Below, in pieces: positions 43,589-52,966 of a stretch of 64,000 nucleotides of DNA; positions within the stretch are counted from its first letter, which is position 1; each line of letters begins with the position of its first letter. The stretch is from Bacteroidales bacterium UBA2287 (lineage in GTDB: Bacteria > Bacteroidota > Bacteroidia > Bacteroidales > Tenuifilaceae), in contig DDWL01000015.1 in the NCBI GenBank assembly GCA_002345675.1, positions 35,794-99,793 on the forward strand, in the 5' to 3' direction. The notes beneath the pieces are model-generated. The model searched no databases. It was not told the DNA's origin and saw nothing but the letters and a program-made list of their open reading frames with translations. The translations under genes were made by a program, and so were the position numbers.

Positions 43589-43628
43589 TAACCTATCGAA
43601 ATAAGTTTTACTTTACACTTAACAACGT

Positions 43629-45026
43629 ATGGCATCAGTGAAGCGTATTAAAATTAAAGAGTTGCTAAGCAGCAAAGCCTTTAACAGCGAAGTGCTAGCT
43701 ATGGGCTGGGTTCGTACCCGCAGAGGGAATAAAAATGTGGCTTTCATTGCACTAAACGATGGATCGACCATTAATAACATACAAATTGTTGCCGACGTTG
43801 AGGTTTTTTCCGAAGACTTTCTGAAGGATGTTTCAACGGGAGCCTGTATTTCGGTTGAAGGAACTCTAGTTGAGTCGCCAGGTGCCGAGCAACCTGTTGA
43901 AATTAGGGCAAAAAAAATTGAGGTTATCGGAAAGGCCGACCCTACAACTTACCCACTGCAAAAAAAGGGTCATAGCCTCGAGTTCCTTCGCGAAATTGCA
44001 CACCTTCGCCCTCGTACCAATACTTTTGGCGCAGTGCTTCGCATTCGTCACTCAATGGCATTCGCCATTCATAAGTACTTTAACGATAAGGGGTTCTTTT
44101 ACATCCACACTCCTATTGTTACAGGCTCCGATGCCGAAGGCGCAGGTGCAATGTTTAGGGTTACTACCCTCGACATGGAAAATCCCCCACGCACCGAGGA
44201 TGGGAAAATTAACTGGAGCGAAGATTTCTTTGGGAAAGAGGCTAACCTCACCGTTTCGGGGCAGCTCGAAGGCGAATTGGCAGCTCTTGCCCTTTCGGAC
44301 ATTTACACCTTTGGCCCAACTTTCCGTGCCGAAAACTCCAACACTCCTCGTCACCTTGCCGAATTCTGGATGATTGAGCCCGAAATGGCGTTCTACGACA
44401 TTACCGACAACATGGATCTGGCCGAGGATTTTCTGAAATACCTTGTTCGCTACGCACTTGAAAATTGCAAGGATGATCTTGAGTTCCTCAACAAAATGTG
44501 GGACAAGGAACTTTTGGAGAGGCTTCAGTTTGTAGTCGACAATCCCTTTGTGCGCCTTACCTACACCGAAGGTGTTGAAATTCTCGAAAAAGCCAATCAG
44601 AAATGGGAATTCCCTGTTTCGTGGGGAGTCGATTTGCAAAGCGAGCACGAGCGCTACCTAGTTGAAAAGCACTTTAAAAAACCCGTAATTCTTACTGGTT
44701 ACCCAAGAAATATTAAGGCATTTTACATGAAGCAGAACGACGACGGCAAAACCGTTAGGGCCATGGACGTGCTTTTCCCAAAAATTGGTGAAATTATTGG
44801 CGGTTCGCAGCGCGAAGAGGACTACGACAAGCTTTACAGCCGCATAAAGGAAATGAATATTCACGAGGAGCAACTTTGGTGGTACCTCGAAACCCGCAAG
44901 TTTGGTACAGCGCCACATAGCGGATTTGGCTTGGGTTTCGAACGCCTACTGCTTTTTGTAACTGGCATGGGTAACATTCGTGACGTTATTCCTTTCCCCC
45001 GTACACCTAAAAATTGTGAATTTTAA
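43629..45026 (+). CDS. asnS: Asparaginyl-tRNA synthetase
   Basis: 465 aa class IIb synthetase, cytosolic; charges tRNA-Asn. OB-fold anticodon domain at residues 10-110 ([20 protein letters not shown]), then the catalytic domain: motif 1 around [13 protein letters not shown]..., motif 2 [20 protein letters not shown], motif 3 [16 protein letters not shown]. The insert between motifs is compatible with AsnRS rather than AspRS, and the usual [13 protein letters not shown] segment supports this. Followed after 12 nt by rpoN, so co-transcription is likely. No unusual features. Confidence 0.96.
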   Translation: MASVKRIKIKELLSSKAFNSEVLAMGWVRTRRGNKNVAFIALNDGSTINNIQIVADVEVFSEDFLKDVSTGACISVEGTLVESPGAEQPVEIRAKKIEVIGKADPTTYPLQKKGHSLEFLREIAHLRPRTNTFGAVLRIRHSMAFAIHKYFNDKGFFYIHTPIVTGSDAEGAGAMFRVTTLDMENPPRTEDGKINWSEDFFGKEANLTVSGQLEGELAALALSDIYTFGPTFRAENSNTPRHLAEFWMIEPEMAFYDITDNMDLAEDFLKYLVRYALENCKDDLEFLNKMWDKELLERLQFVVDNPFVRLTYTEGVEILEKANQKWEFPVSWGVDLQSEHERYLVEKHFKKPVILTGYPRNIKAFYMKQNDDGKTVRAMDVLFPKIGEIIGGSQREEDYDKLYSRIKEMNIHEEQLWWYLETRKFGTAPHSGFGLGFERLLLFVTGMGNIRDVIPFPRTPKNCEF

Positions 45027-45038
45027 AGCGTAACTCTC

Positions 45039-46496
45039 ATGCTCAAGCAAAAATTGCAGCAAAAGCTTCTTCAGAAGCTATCGCCACAGCAAATTCAGGT
45101 AATTAAGTTGCTTGAGTTGCCTACCATGCTGCTTGAGCAACGCATTAAAAAGGAGATTGAAGAGAACCCAACACTCGAAGAACTTTCGAATGCTGAGGAC
45201 GATTACGAACAGCAGGAAGCCGAAACCCAAAACGACGACACCAACAACGACGAAAACGAGTTTACCCTCGAAGACTACATGAACGACGAGGATGTGCCTT
45301 CGTACAAGCTTTCGGTAAATAACCACTCCAAAGACGATAAGCGAGAGGAAATTCCCTTTTCGATTGGGCAAACATTTCACGAACACCTCGAAACACAGTT
45401 AGGACTTCGCTTTTTGAATGACAGGGAGCGGAATTTGGCGCTTTACCTTATTGGGAATATCGACGACGATGGGTATTTACGTCGAAAATTGGTAAATATT
45501 GCCGACGATTTAGCGTTCTCGATGAGCATTGAAACCACCGAGGAGGAGCTTGAAAAGCTGCTGAATGTAATTCAGGAGTTTGAGCCTGCCGGTATTGGTG
45601 CTCGCGACCTGCAGGAATGCCTTCTGCTTCAAATTGAGGATAAAAACCTTAGTCATCCCGAAATTGCAACTGCTCGTAAAATTTTAAAGTACCACTTCGA
45701 TGAGTTTACCCGCAAACACTACGATAAAATTCAGGATAAGCTCGATCTTTCGGATCAAATGATGAAAGAGGCAATTGACGAAATTTTAAAGTTAAACCCT
45801 AAGCCCGGAGGGGCTTTTCACGACCCACACAACCGATCGGCTCAGCATATAATTCCCGACTTTGTTCTCGACCTAAACGATGGCGAATTACAGCTAAACC
45901 TTAACTCGCGTAACGTTCCCGAACTGCGAATAAGCCAGGAGTACAGCGAAATGATTGAGTCGTACTCGGTAAACAAGGAGAACGCTTCGCGGCAGGAAAA
46001 AGAAGCAGTAACCTTTGTAAAGCAAAAAATCGATTCGGCAAAGTGGTTTATCGATGCCATTAAGCAAAGGCAAAACACGCTTATGAGTACAATGCAGTCC
46101 ATAATCGATTACCAAAAAGAGTTCTTTAGAGATGGCGACGAAACAAAACTTCGCCCCATGATTTTAAAGGATATTGCCGAGGAAACTGGGCTCGACATTT
46201 CAACCATTTCGAGGGTTGCCAACAGCAAGTATATTCAAACCCATTTCGGAATTTTTGCCCTAAAGTACTTTTTTAGCGAAGGCATGCAGAACTCCGAAGG
46301 CGAAGAAGTTTCGACTAAGGAAATTAAGAAAATTTTACAAGACTGCGTTGGAGCCGAGAATAAACGAAAACCCCTAACCGACGAGAAGTTAATGGATATA
46401 CTTAAAGAAAAAGGCTACCCAATTGCTCGTCGAACTGTTGCAAAGTATCGCGAACAGCTTGGTGTTCCTGTTGCAAGGCTTCGAAAAGAACTTTAG
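45039..46496 (+). CDS. rpoN: RNA polymerase sigma-54 factor
   Basis: 485 aa. Region I, Gln/Leu-rich (LSPQQIQVIKLLELPTMLLE), an acidic region II (ENPTLEELSNAEDDYEQQEA), the core-binding region III around residues 120-300 (LQECLLLQIEDKN), an HTH near 385-420 (LKDIAEETGLDISTISRVAN), and the C-terminal RpoN box ARRTVAKYREQLGVP that reads the -24 element. Sigma-54 needs AAA+ activators; none is in the window. 12 nt after asnS, 20 nt before the PAP2-like gene. Confidence 0.96.
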   Translation: MLKQKLQQKLLQKLSPQQIQVIKLLELPTMLLEQRIKKEIEENPTLEELSNAEDDYEQQEAETQNDDTNNDENEFTLEDYMNDEDVPSYKLSVNNHSKDDKREEIPFSIGQTFHEHLETQLGLRFLNDRERNLALYLIGNIDDDGYLRRKLVNIADDLAFSMSIETTEEELEKLLNVIQEFEPAGIGARDLQECLLLQIEDKNLSHPEIATARKILKYHFDEFTRKHYDKIQDKLDLSDQMMKEAIDEILKLNPKPGGAFHDPHNRSAQHIIPDFVLDLNDGELQLNLNSRNVPELRISQEYSEMIESYSVNKENASRQEKEAVTFVKQKIDSAKWFIDAIKQRQNTLMSTMQSIIDYQKEFFRDGDETKLRPMILKDIAEETGLDISTISRVANSKYIQTHFGIFALKYFFSEGMQNSEGEEVSTKEIKKILQDCVGAENKRKPLTDEKLMDILKEKGYPIARRTVAKYREQLGVPVARLRKEL

Positions 46497-46516
46497 AGCT
46501 ACTTACACAATATAAA

Positions 46517-47137
46517 ATGAAGATCACGCTTCAAAAATTACTTGCCCGCACTGTGTCGGTAATTTTTCATCCACTCAACGCCCCTACCTACGGACTTATC
46601 TTCATTTTTACTGCTGGTACTTACGTTTCGCTGCTCCCCTTCGAAGCAAAAAAACTTATAACGCTGGTAATTGGAATAAACACGCTTGTGTTGCCTTTAG
46701 TAATGATTCCATTATTTCATCGGTTGGGAATAATAAAAAGTATTCACATGCCCGACCACAAGGAAAGGCTTGTTCCCATTGTTTTTACGCTAATTCCCTA
46801 CGCCTTCTCGTTCTATTTCCTTCGAAAGTTGCCAATTCCCAATATTGTTCCACTTTATATGCTAGCAGCCACAGCAACTGTTGTGCTCACGCTTATTGTA
46901 ACTATTTGGTGGAAAATTAGCATTCACATGGTTGGCATTGGCGGATTAGCTGGTTTGGTATTTGCGTTTGCATTAATCTACCAGGCCAATGTATTGGTTT
47001 TCCTTGTTCTCTCATTTCTTTTTGCGGGAATAGTTGCCTGGGCAAGGCTATCGCTAAAGGCTCACAATCCAGCACAGGTTTATTCTGGGTTTCTACTAGG
47101 CTGGTTAACAATGGTATGCGTTTTATTGTTTATTTAA
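46517..47137 (+). CDS. PAP2-like membrane phosphatase-family protein
   Basis: 206 aa with five or six membrane helices. Its end preserves degenerate PAP2 motifs: WWKISIHMVGIGGL (the SxH of motif 2) and ARLSLKAHNPAQVYSGFLLG (motif 3 with R and H). Motif 1 (KxxxxxxRP) appears replaced by HMPDHKERLVPIVFTL, so phosphatase activity on undecaprenyl or phosphatidyl phosphates is likely but not certain. Last gene of a probable asnS-rpoN-PAP2 run; a REP-like cluster follows. Confidence 0.7.
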   Translation: MKITLQKLLARTVSVIFHPLNAPTYGLIFIFTAGTYVSLLPFEAKKLITLVIGINTLVLPLVMIPLFHRLGIIKSIHMPDHKERLVPIVFTLIPYAFSFYFLRKLPIPNIVPLYMLAATATVVLTLIVTIWWKISIHMVGIGGLAGLVFAFALIYQANVLVFLVLSFLFAGIVAWARLSLKAHNPAQVYSGFLLGWLTMVCVLLFI

Positions 47138-47181
47138 AGCTAAGAAACTGTTTAAGTTTATAATTGAAAATATAGTATTAC

Positions 47182-47314
47182 AATAGCCACGGGCTTTAGC
47201 CCGTGGATTTATCGAAGGAAAAGACATGGCTTTAGCCAAACGTTTTAATCGTTTTTGGGCTAAAGCCCAATATTTCTGACAATAATCAACCACGGGCTAA
47301 AGCCCGTGGCTATT
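47182..47314. repeat. REP/BIME-like palindrome cluster
   Basis: Outer inverted pair AATAGCCACGGGCT (47182-47195) and AGCCCGTGGCTATT (47301-47314). Each end carries its own palindrome: CCACGGGCT-TT-AGCCCGTGG (47187-47206) and CCACGGGCT-AA-AGCCCGTGG (47290-47309). The middle forms a longer hairpin of GGCTTTAGCC AAACG with CGTTT..GGGCTAAAGCC. The whole could fold into a cruciform-like multi-stem structure; it may also end transcription of the preceding genes. Confidence 0.85.
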
Positions 47315-47357
47315 AAAATAAATAAAATTTAATCAGATTCTAATCCGCTTAGAAATT

Positions 47358-47891
47358 ATGGTAAAACTTTTATCGATTTTACTTCTTGTAACCTCAACAA
47401 GCTGCACCATGAACAAAGCCGACAAACCACAGAGGGTAACCGTAGCAAAGGTCGATTTGGAGCGCTACATGGGTGTATGGTACGAAATTGCCCGTTTTCC
47501 ACATTCGTTCGAAAAGGGACTGGTTGGTGTTACAGCCACTTACACTAAATTGCCGAGTGGCAAAATTGAAGTGCTAAATCAGGGCTACAAGGGAACCCTC
47601 GACGGAAAAAGAAGCAAAGTTAAGGGCTGGGCTAAAATTCCAGATTCCAACGAACCAGGACGACTAAAGGTTTACTTTTTTTGGCCTTTTGGGGGCGAAT
47701 ACCTCGTTCTCGACCTCGATGAGGAAAACTACAGCTACGTTTTAGTTGGAAGCAGTTCGCCAAACTACCTTTGGATTATGAGCCGCACGCCCCAAATGAG
47801 CGAAGAAACCTATAATTACCTTGTTGGCAAAGCCAAGGAATTGGGCTACAATTTAGAAAAATTAGAAAAAGTTCCTCAACCAGAACAGTAA
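47358..47891 (+). CDS. Lipocalin lipoprotein, Blc-like
   Basis: 177 aa. Lipobox LLVTSTSC (Cys16); the mature part is one lipocalin barrel: LERYMGVWYEIARFPHSFEK (the GxW signature), LVGVTATYTKL, GRLKVYFFWPFGGEYLVLDL and NYLWIMSRTPQ. Bacterial lipocalins of this kind sit in the outer membrane and bind lysophospholipids or fatty acids. Start of a small plus-strand pair with the amidohydrolase, 10 nt apart. Confidence 0.9.
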   Translation: MVKLLSILLLVTSTSCTMNKADKPQRVTVAKVDLERYMGVWYEIARFPHSFEKGLVGVTATYTKLPSGKIEVLNQGYKGTLDGKRSKVKGWAKIPDSNEPGRLKVYFFWPFGGEYLVLDLDEENYSYVLVGSSSPNYLWIMSRTPQMSEETYNYLVGKAKELGYNLEKLEKVPQPEQ

Positions 47892-47901
47892 GCCCTCTGC
47901 T

Positions 47902-49080
47902 ATGCAACGATTCTCGGCCAACTACGTTTTTCCAGTAACTGGAAATCCTATTCGCAATGGAATTGTTGAAGTTGACGAGAATGGCCTAATTAAAGCAATT
48001 ATCGACCCTGGAAGCGCTCCTGTTGAACTTGCAAACACTGAGTTTCATAACGGCATTATTATTCCCGGTTTTGTAAATGCGCATTGCCACACCGAACTTT
48101 CGCACCTAAAGGGAAAAACTGCAAAAGACAGAGGTATGGCCGAATTTGTAAAACAAGTAAAACAGCTAAGGGGCGAAAATACTGGTGCTGCCGAAAATGA
48201 TACTGCTTTTGCACTGGCCGACATGTATAGGCAAGGCACATCGGCTGTTGCCGATATTTGCAATTCATCAGTAAGCTTCGAAGCAAAAAACAAGAGCCCA
48301 ATTCGTTTTTACAATTTAATTGAAGTTTTGGGACTCGACCCAACCCGTAAAGAAATGATTTGGGAGCGGGCGCAAATATTACAGCTTATAGCCGAAGCAA
48401 ATGGGCAAAACCCTGTTTCAATTGTTCCCCATTCAACCTACACGCTTTCGAAAGAACTTTGGGACCTTTTACAAAACGAGTTCTCAAACCAAAAGTTAAT
48501 ATCAATACACTTTGCAGAAAGTAAAGACGACATAGAGTTCTCAACTAGCAACTCGGGACAACTAGCTTCGGTTTTTACCTCGTGGGGATTGCCCATTAAT
48601 AGCATACCCGCTGGAACCCCAATCGACATCGTAAAAACTTATATTCCTACAACGGCAAAGGTGCTCTTCATTCACAATACGTATTTAACCGAATATCAAC
48701 TAAATGAAGTAAAGCAACACTTTCCGAATGCCTACTTTTGTTTTTGCCCTCAGTCGAATTTATATATCGAAAATAGATTACCCAATATTCCCGATTTTTT
48801 ATCACATAGTGAATATTTAACTATTGGCACCGACAGTTATGCCTCGTCGGAAAGCCTTTCGATGCTGGAGCAAATACAGATTATTTCTGATAATTTTCCT
48901 TTAGTTGGCTTTAGCCAAATACTCCAATGGGCAACCCTAAACGGTGCAAGGGCTTTGGGTTTCGAAAACGAATTGGGGAGCATTGAAATTGGCAAAAAAC
49001 CAGGACTTGTTTTAGTTTCTCCTTTCGATTTTGCGAACATGAAAACGCTGTCAAATAGCAAGGCAAGAAGGTTAGTGTAG
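47902..49080 (+). CDS. Amidohydrolase family deaminase/hydrolase
   Basis: 392 aa, no signal peptide. TIM-barrel metal hydrolase with metal ligands in FVNAHCHTEL (HxH), SIHFAESKDD, LFIHNTYL and TIGTDSYASS (catalytic Asp). The pattern and size fit the SsnA/cytosine-deaminase-like group with a single divalent ion. The substrate is not clear; in some Bacteroidota relatives aminofutalosine deamination in the menaquinone pathway is proposed, but no partner gene is nearby. Follows the lipocalin gene by 10 nt. Confidence 0.85.
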   Translation: MQRFSANYVFPVTGNPIRNGIVEVDENGLIKAIIDPGSAPVELANTEFHNGIIIPGFVNAHCHTELSHLKGKTAKDRGMAEFVKQVKQLRGENTGAAENDTAFALADMYRQGTSAVADICNSSVSFEAKNKSPIRFYNLIEVLGLDPTRKEMIWERAQILQLIAEANGQNPVSIVPHSTYTLSKELWDLLQNEFSNQKLISIHFAESKDDIEFSTSNSGQLASVFTSWGLPINSIPAGTPIDIVKTYIPTTAKVLFIHNTYLTEYQLNEVKQHFPNAYFCFCPQSNLYIENRLPNIPDFLSHSEYLTIGTDSYASSESLSMLEQIQIISDNFPLVGFSQILQWATLNGARALGFENELGSIEIGKKPGLVLVSPFDFANMKTLSNSKARRLV

Positions 49081-49092
49081 TTGAACTTTATT

Positions 49093-49155
49093 CTTGCTTT
49101 GTGTAATAGTACTATACCTCAAAAGGCACTAAGAAGCCACAAAAAACACAAATAA
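49093..49155. repeat. CTTTGTG / CACTAAG repeat, second tract
   Basis: CTTGCTTTGTGTAATAG, then AAAAGGCACTAAGAAGCCAC and AAAAAACACAAAT: a shorter relative of the tract at 32981-33070 with the same order of words. Confidence 0.6.
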
Positions 49156-49186
49156 ATATGCAACAATTAAGTGAAAACGAATTTTA

Positions 49187-49406
49187 AATAAACGCATTTA
49201 ACTCATAAATAAGGGAATAAGGTAAAAATCATTCGGGAATAGTTTTTTTACTAAGGTTTTTTAAAGAACAATAAGGTTTTTTGTCGTTCATAAACCTTAT
49301 TCAATCATTTTCAACCTTAGTAACTATAACTTCTACTCAATGAAAAACCTTATTCCCTTATTAAGCAGCAATTGGATATTTAGCCATATATCGAACTCTG
49401 GTTAAT
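49187..49406. repeat. Dispersed palindromic repeat, copy 3 (most complete)
   Basis: Nested inverted repeats: AATAAGGGAATAAGGT (49208-49223) with ACCTTATTCCCTTATT (49347-49362), perfect over 16 bp; ACTAAGGTT (49250-49258) with AACCTTAGT (49313-49321); AATAAGGTTT (49270-49279) with AAACCTTATT (49292-49301). The right outer end ATCGAACTCTGGTTAAT matches, as reverse complement, the left outer end of copy 1. So one long imperfect hairpin spans about 160-220 nt; no ORF inside. This fills most of the 413-nt gap before the radical SAM gene. Confidence 0.85.
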
Positions 49407-49493
49407 GGCAACATAAAAAAGAATTCGCCAAAAAAAACTAATTAACATTTGTGTTTGTTGCATTTTGTTAACTTTAGGCGTTAAAATATTTTT

Positions 49494-50270
49494 ATGTCAA
49501 CATTTCTTTTCGACAGCACTATTTTTGGACCAGTAAAAAGCCGCAGGCTTGGCATTTCGCTTGGGGTAAACCTTTTGCCAAACAACTGCAAAGTTTGCAA
49601 CTTCAACTGCATTTACTGCGAGTGCGGCTGGACACACGCCAACGACCTTTCGAGTGGGCTTCCAACTCGATTAGAAGTAAAGAAATTTTTAGAGATTAAA
49701 CTTAAGGAAATGGCGGAGGCTGGCAAACCCATTGATGCTATTACCTTTGCTGGCAATGGAGAGCCAACTATTCACCCCGAATTTTCTCAAATAATTAGCG
49801 ACACTATTGCTGTTCGCAACAAGTTTTTTCCAAAAGCCAAGGTTGCAGTTCTCTCGAACTCAATGACACTTGGGAACCCCGAAATTAGGGTAGCGCTTAT
49901 GAAGGTTGACTATAATATACTAAAACTCGACTCGGGTTTCGACCAAACAATAGAGTTTATTAACCAACCAAAACGTAAAATTACCGTTGCAGAAATTGTA
50001 GCAAACCTAAAGCTGTTTAACGGACAATTTACGCTGCAAACATTGTTTGTAAGAGGCGAATATAGGGGCGAAAAGGTTGATAACACAACACCCGAGGAGC
50101 TGCAGCGCTGGCTCGAAATTGTTGACGAACTTCGTCCGCTCGATGTTATGATTTACACAATAGCCCGCGAAACTCCTGTAAATACGCTAAAAAAAGTGCC
50201 CATGGACGATTTAAACGCCATTGCGGCTAAAGTGCAAGAATTAGGTATAACCGTTCAAGTTTCTGGATAA
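49494..50270 (+). CDS. Radical SAM protein
   Basis: 258 aa. The cluster motif CNFNCIYC (Cys35, 39, 42) fits CxxxCxxC; nearby Cys32 and Cys44 are extra. ITFAGNGEPTIHPEF is the GGE-like SAM-binding motif with GNGEPT, and VDYNILKLDSGFDQTIEF is shared with the MoaA/YfkB-like group. The substrate is not assignable; similar proteins lie in many Bacteroidota genomes. It ends in a TAATG overlap with the glycosyltransferase gene, so both are translated from one message. Confidence 0.85.
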   Translation: MSTFLFDSTIFGPVKSRRLGISLGVNLLPNNCKVCNFNCIYCECGWTHANDLSSGLPTRLEVKKFLEIKLKEMAEAGKPIDAITFAGNGEPTIHPEFSQIISDTIAVRNKFFPKAKVAVLSNSMTLGNPEIRVALMKVDYNILKLDSGFDQTIEFINQPKRKITVAEIVANLKLFNGQFTLQTLFVRGEYRGEKVDNTTPEELQRWLEIVDELRPLDVMIYTIARETPVNTLKKVPMDDLNAIAAKVQELGITVQVSG

Positions 50271-51349
50271 TGGAAATTCTCGAAGGTAAAAAAAGGGTTA
50301 TGATTTGCCCGTTAGGTTGGGGTCTTGGCCATGCAACGCGAATGATTCCGGTTGTCGATTACCTTTTAAGTAGAGGTTGCGAAGTTATTGTTGCTGGCGA
50401 CGAACATGTTAAGCCCGTTTTCGAAAGTAGATACAAACAGGTTAAGTTTGTACTTTTTCCATCGCTTAGGGTTAAATTTAGCAGAGGTCGCAATCAGCTT
50501 TTACCATTAATTCGTATTGCCTTTCGAGTTTTTGGCGAAACGCGACGTGAGCATAAAAAAATCCAATCGCTTATCGATGAGTACAAAGTCGACCTTGTGA
50601 TATCGGACAATCGGTACGGTTTATATTCAAAAAAAATCGACTCAGTTTTTATAACCCATCAGCTAAATATCCTTTTCCCAAAACCATTCGGGTGGTTCGG
50701 CTTTATTGGCCGAATGTATGTGCGCTGCTATGCCGAAAGGCACACCGAGTGCTGGATTCCCGACAATTCTACAGGAATAAGGGTTTCGGGCAAGCTAAGT
50801 ACAGTTAAAAAAATGCCACGAAACACCCGTTTTATTGGGCTGCTTTCGCGATTTGCCAACATGCACGAAATTCCAGCGCCACAAAACCAATGGGACTTAG
50901 TTGTTATTGCATCGGGACCATCGCCACAGAGGGAAATTTTTGTTCAAGAAGCAACTTCATTTGCCCAAAGGCAAAACTTCAAAACGCTCATTCTTTGCGG
51001 TAACCCAAAGGGAAACGAGGAGCAACTTGTCGACGAAAAAGTTCTGCTGCTGTCGTCCCTTTCCGATGAGGAAATACTCGAAGGAATTCTTTCGGCTCAA
51101 TACCTTATTTGCCGAGCTGGTTACAGCACAATAATGGACCTAATTGCATTGGGCAAAACGGCACTGCTTGTGCCAACACCTGGGCAAACCGAACAGGAGT
51201 ACCTTTCGCACCACTTAAGCGAAAAAGGTCTATTTACTTTTACCCAACAACACCGCTTAAATGATCTTAGTTTATGCGATATAGCCAAAGCTCCATCGAC
51301 TCAATTTGTTAATTCGGAATTTTTTCCATCCACTTTCCATAAGCATTAA
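50270..51349 (+). CDS. Glycosyltransferase, MurG/GT28-like fold
   Basis: 359 aa, cytosolic. GWGLGHATRMIPVVDYL at the N-terminus is the GT-B glycine-loop motif; RAGYSTIMDLIALGKTALLV and TPGQTEQEYLSHHL near residues 280-320 match the nucleotide-sugar C-terminal site of MurG-like and UDP-glycosyltransferases. Acceptor and donor unknown. Start overlaps the radical SAM stop by one base. The next gene is a membrane sugar-phosphate transferase 66 nt downstream, so a role in polysaccharide or glycolipid assembly is plausible. Confidence 0.8.
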   Translation: MEILEGKKRVMICPLGWGLGHATRMIPVVDYLLSRGCEVIVAGDEHVKPVFESRYKQVKFVLFPSLRVKFSRGRNQLLPLIRIAFRVFGETRREHKKIQSLIDEYKVDLVISDNRYGLYSKKIDSVFITHQLNILFPKPFGWFGFIGRMYVRCYAERHTECWIPDNSTGIRVSGKLSTVKKMPRNTRFIGLLSRFANMHEIPAPQNQWDLVVIASGPSPQREIFVQEATSFAQRQNFKTLILCGNPKGNEEQLVDEKVLLLSSLSDEEILEGILSAQYLICRAGYSTIMDLIALGKTALLVPTPGQTEQEYLSHHLSEKGLFTFTQQHRLNDLSLCDIAKAPSTQFVNSEFFPSTFHKH

Positions 51350-51385
51350 AAACTTCATAATTTCACTTTTTACAGTATAAAACAC

Positions 51386-51393
51386 TAACTTTG
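51386..51393 (+). promoter_or_regulatory. -7 box before the sugar transferase gene
   Basis: TAACTTTG matches TAnnTTTG 22 nt before ATG 51416. No -33 TTG visible, so support is partial. Confidence 0.4.
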
Positions 51394-51415
51394 CTCTGAT
51401 TTTAAAGCCTATTTC

Positions 51416-52966
51416 ATGCTTAAAGAAACTGAGCAAAAAAGGGCGAAGGTGTCTTCGCGAAGTGTTTTACTAATTTTTATCGACCTAGCCCTTCTATTCT
51501 TATCCTTTGCATTTACCACCGTTTTTCGAGACGTTCCCTTCAATATTTACTGGAGTAAATACTACGTTGCCCTTCTCTCTTTTTCGTTATACTGGATTAT
51601 TGTTTCGGCCCTTTTCGAAAAGTACAGCTTAACCGGCATTAATTTCACTCCCCTTGCACGACGAATAATTCTTAGCAATATTGTTTCCTTTGCGCTATTA
51701 AGTTTAGTTCTCTTATTCTTTCGCTTTATCGATTTTTCGAGAGTTATTGTATTTGGCACAATACTAACTGTAACAATTCTCGAACTTTTTGTCTTTGGAA
51801 TGTGGTTCGTTATAAAGCAAAGCCACGAAATTAAGGAGGAAATGAAGGGTGCTGCTTCAACTGCTCCGCGTCCCGAGTTTGAACTTATAGTTGAGGGCGA
51901 CAACAAAATTAGCCCTTCGCGCTATAAATCGATAAAAAAGGCTATTCGCGAAGAGGTTGGTGACGATGTGTTAAATGCGATTAAAGGATTTGTCGACATT
52001 TCGCTTGAGTCAACTTTAGTGGTTTCAACAACAACCCGCTTTAATATCGACAGTCAGCCTTCGGGCATATTTAAAAGCATAGTAAACATAAAACGAATTA
52101 ACGACTATAGGTGGATTAACAAGTTTTTCGAATCGGTAAATTCAAAAATACCCAAAGGCGGTTTGTTTATTTGCATTGCCGAAACTAAGGAGCAGCGCAA
52201 AGAGCGTATTATTAAAAAGTTCCCGCCAGTTTTAAACTATATATACTACACTTTCGATTACATTGTAAAGAGGATTTTCCCAAAGTTTTCGCTTACTAAG
52301 GGTATTTACTTCTTTTTAACCCGTGGCCAAAACAGGGTAATTAGTCGTGCCGAAGTTCTTGGGCGACTCTTCTCGTGTGGCTTCGACATTGTTGATGAGC
52401 TTTATGTTGGCAACCAGTTTTTTATTGTAAGCAAAAAAATAAAGCGCCCAGCCTACGACATGGATGCAACTTATGGCCCACTTATTAAGTTGAAACGCAT
52501 TGGGAAAGGTGGCGCTTTAATTAGGGTATACAAAATGCGAACAATGCACCCCTATGCCGAATACTTACAGGATTACGTTTACCGTAAACATAGCCTCGAC
52601 GAAGGCGGTAAATTTAAAAACGACTTTAGGGTTTCAACGGCAGGTCGCATTATGCGCCGGTTATGGATTGACGAGTTACCAATGATAATTAATATGGTTC
52701 GTGGCGACTTGAAAATTGTTGGCGTTAGACCCTTAAGCCAGCACTACTATAGCCTTTACTCAAAGGAACTTCAAGAACTACGTATAAAGTTTAAGCCTGG
52801 GTTAATTCCGCCATTTTATGTTGACAATCCCAAAACCCTCGACGAAATTATGGCCTCCGAAATGAAGTACCTGAAGTCTTACGAAAAAAGCCCCTTCCTT
52901 ACCGATATTCGTTACTTTTTTTTGGCAGTTTACAATATCATTTTTAAAAGATACCGGAGCAGCTAA
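51416..52966 (+). CDS. Bacterial sugar transferase (polyprenyl phosphate sugar phosphotransferase)
   Basis: 516 aa. Four membrane helices (residues about 15-125), a long cytosolic part about 140-350, and the C-terminal catalytic domain of the WbaP/WcaJ type: VYKMRTMHPYAEY, RVSTAGRIMRRLWIDELPMI and MVRGDLKIVGVRPLSQHYY, which hold the Arg and Asp-Glu residues of sugar-1-phosphate transfer to undecaprenyl phosphate. The immediately preceding membrane re-entrant helix common to the family is less obvious. It presumably starts synthesis of an exopolysaccharide or O-unit. It overlaps the next, convergent gene by 4 bp. Confidence 0.85.
   Translation: MLKETEQKRAKVSSRSVLLIFIDLALLFLSFAFTTVFRDVPFNIYWSKYYVALLSFSLYWIIVSALFEKYSLTGINFTPLARRIILSNIVSFALLSLVLLFFRFIDFSRVIVFGTILTVTILELFVFGMWFVIKQSHEIKEEMKGAASTAPRPEFELIVEGDNKISPSRYKSIKKAIREEVGDDVLNAIKGFVDISLESTLVVSTTTRFNIDSQPSGIFKSIVNIKRINDYRWINKFFESVNSKIPKGGLFICIAETKEQRKERIIKKFPPVLNYIYYTFDYIVKRIFPKFSLTKGIYFFLTRGQNRVISRAEVLGRLFSCGFDIVDELYVGNQFFIVSKKIKRPAYDMDATYGPLIKLKRIGKGGALIRVYKMRTMHPYAEYLQDYVYRKHSLDEGGKFKNDFRVSTAGRIMRRLWIDELPMIINMVRGDLKIVGVRPLSQHYYSLYSKELQELRIKFKPGLIPPFYVDNPKTLDEIMASEMKYLKSYEKSPFLTDIRYFFLAVYNIIFKRYRSS

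Noticed and set aside
44052..44648. 198-residue minus-strand frame inside asnS
   Set aside because: It is antisense to highly conserved catalytic motifs of asnS and not protein-like; a by-product of codon use.
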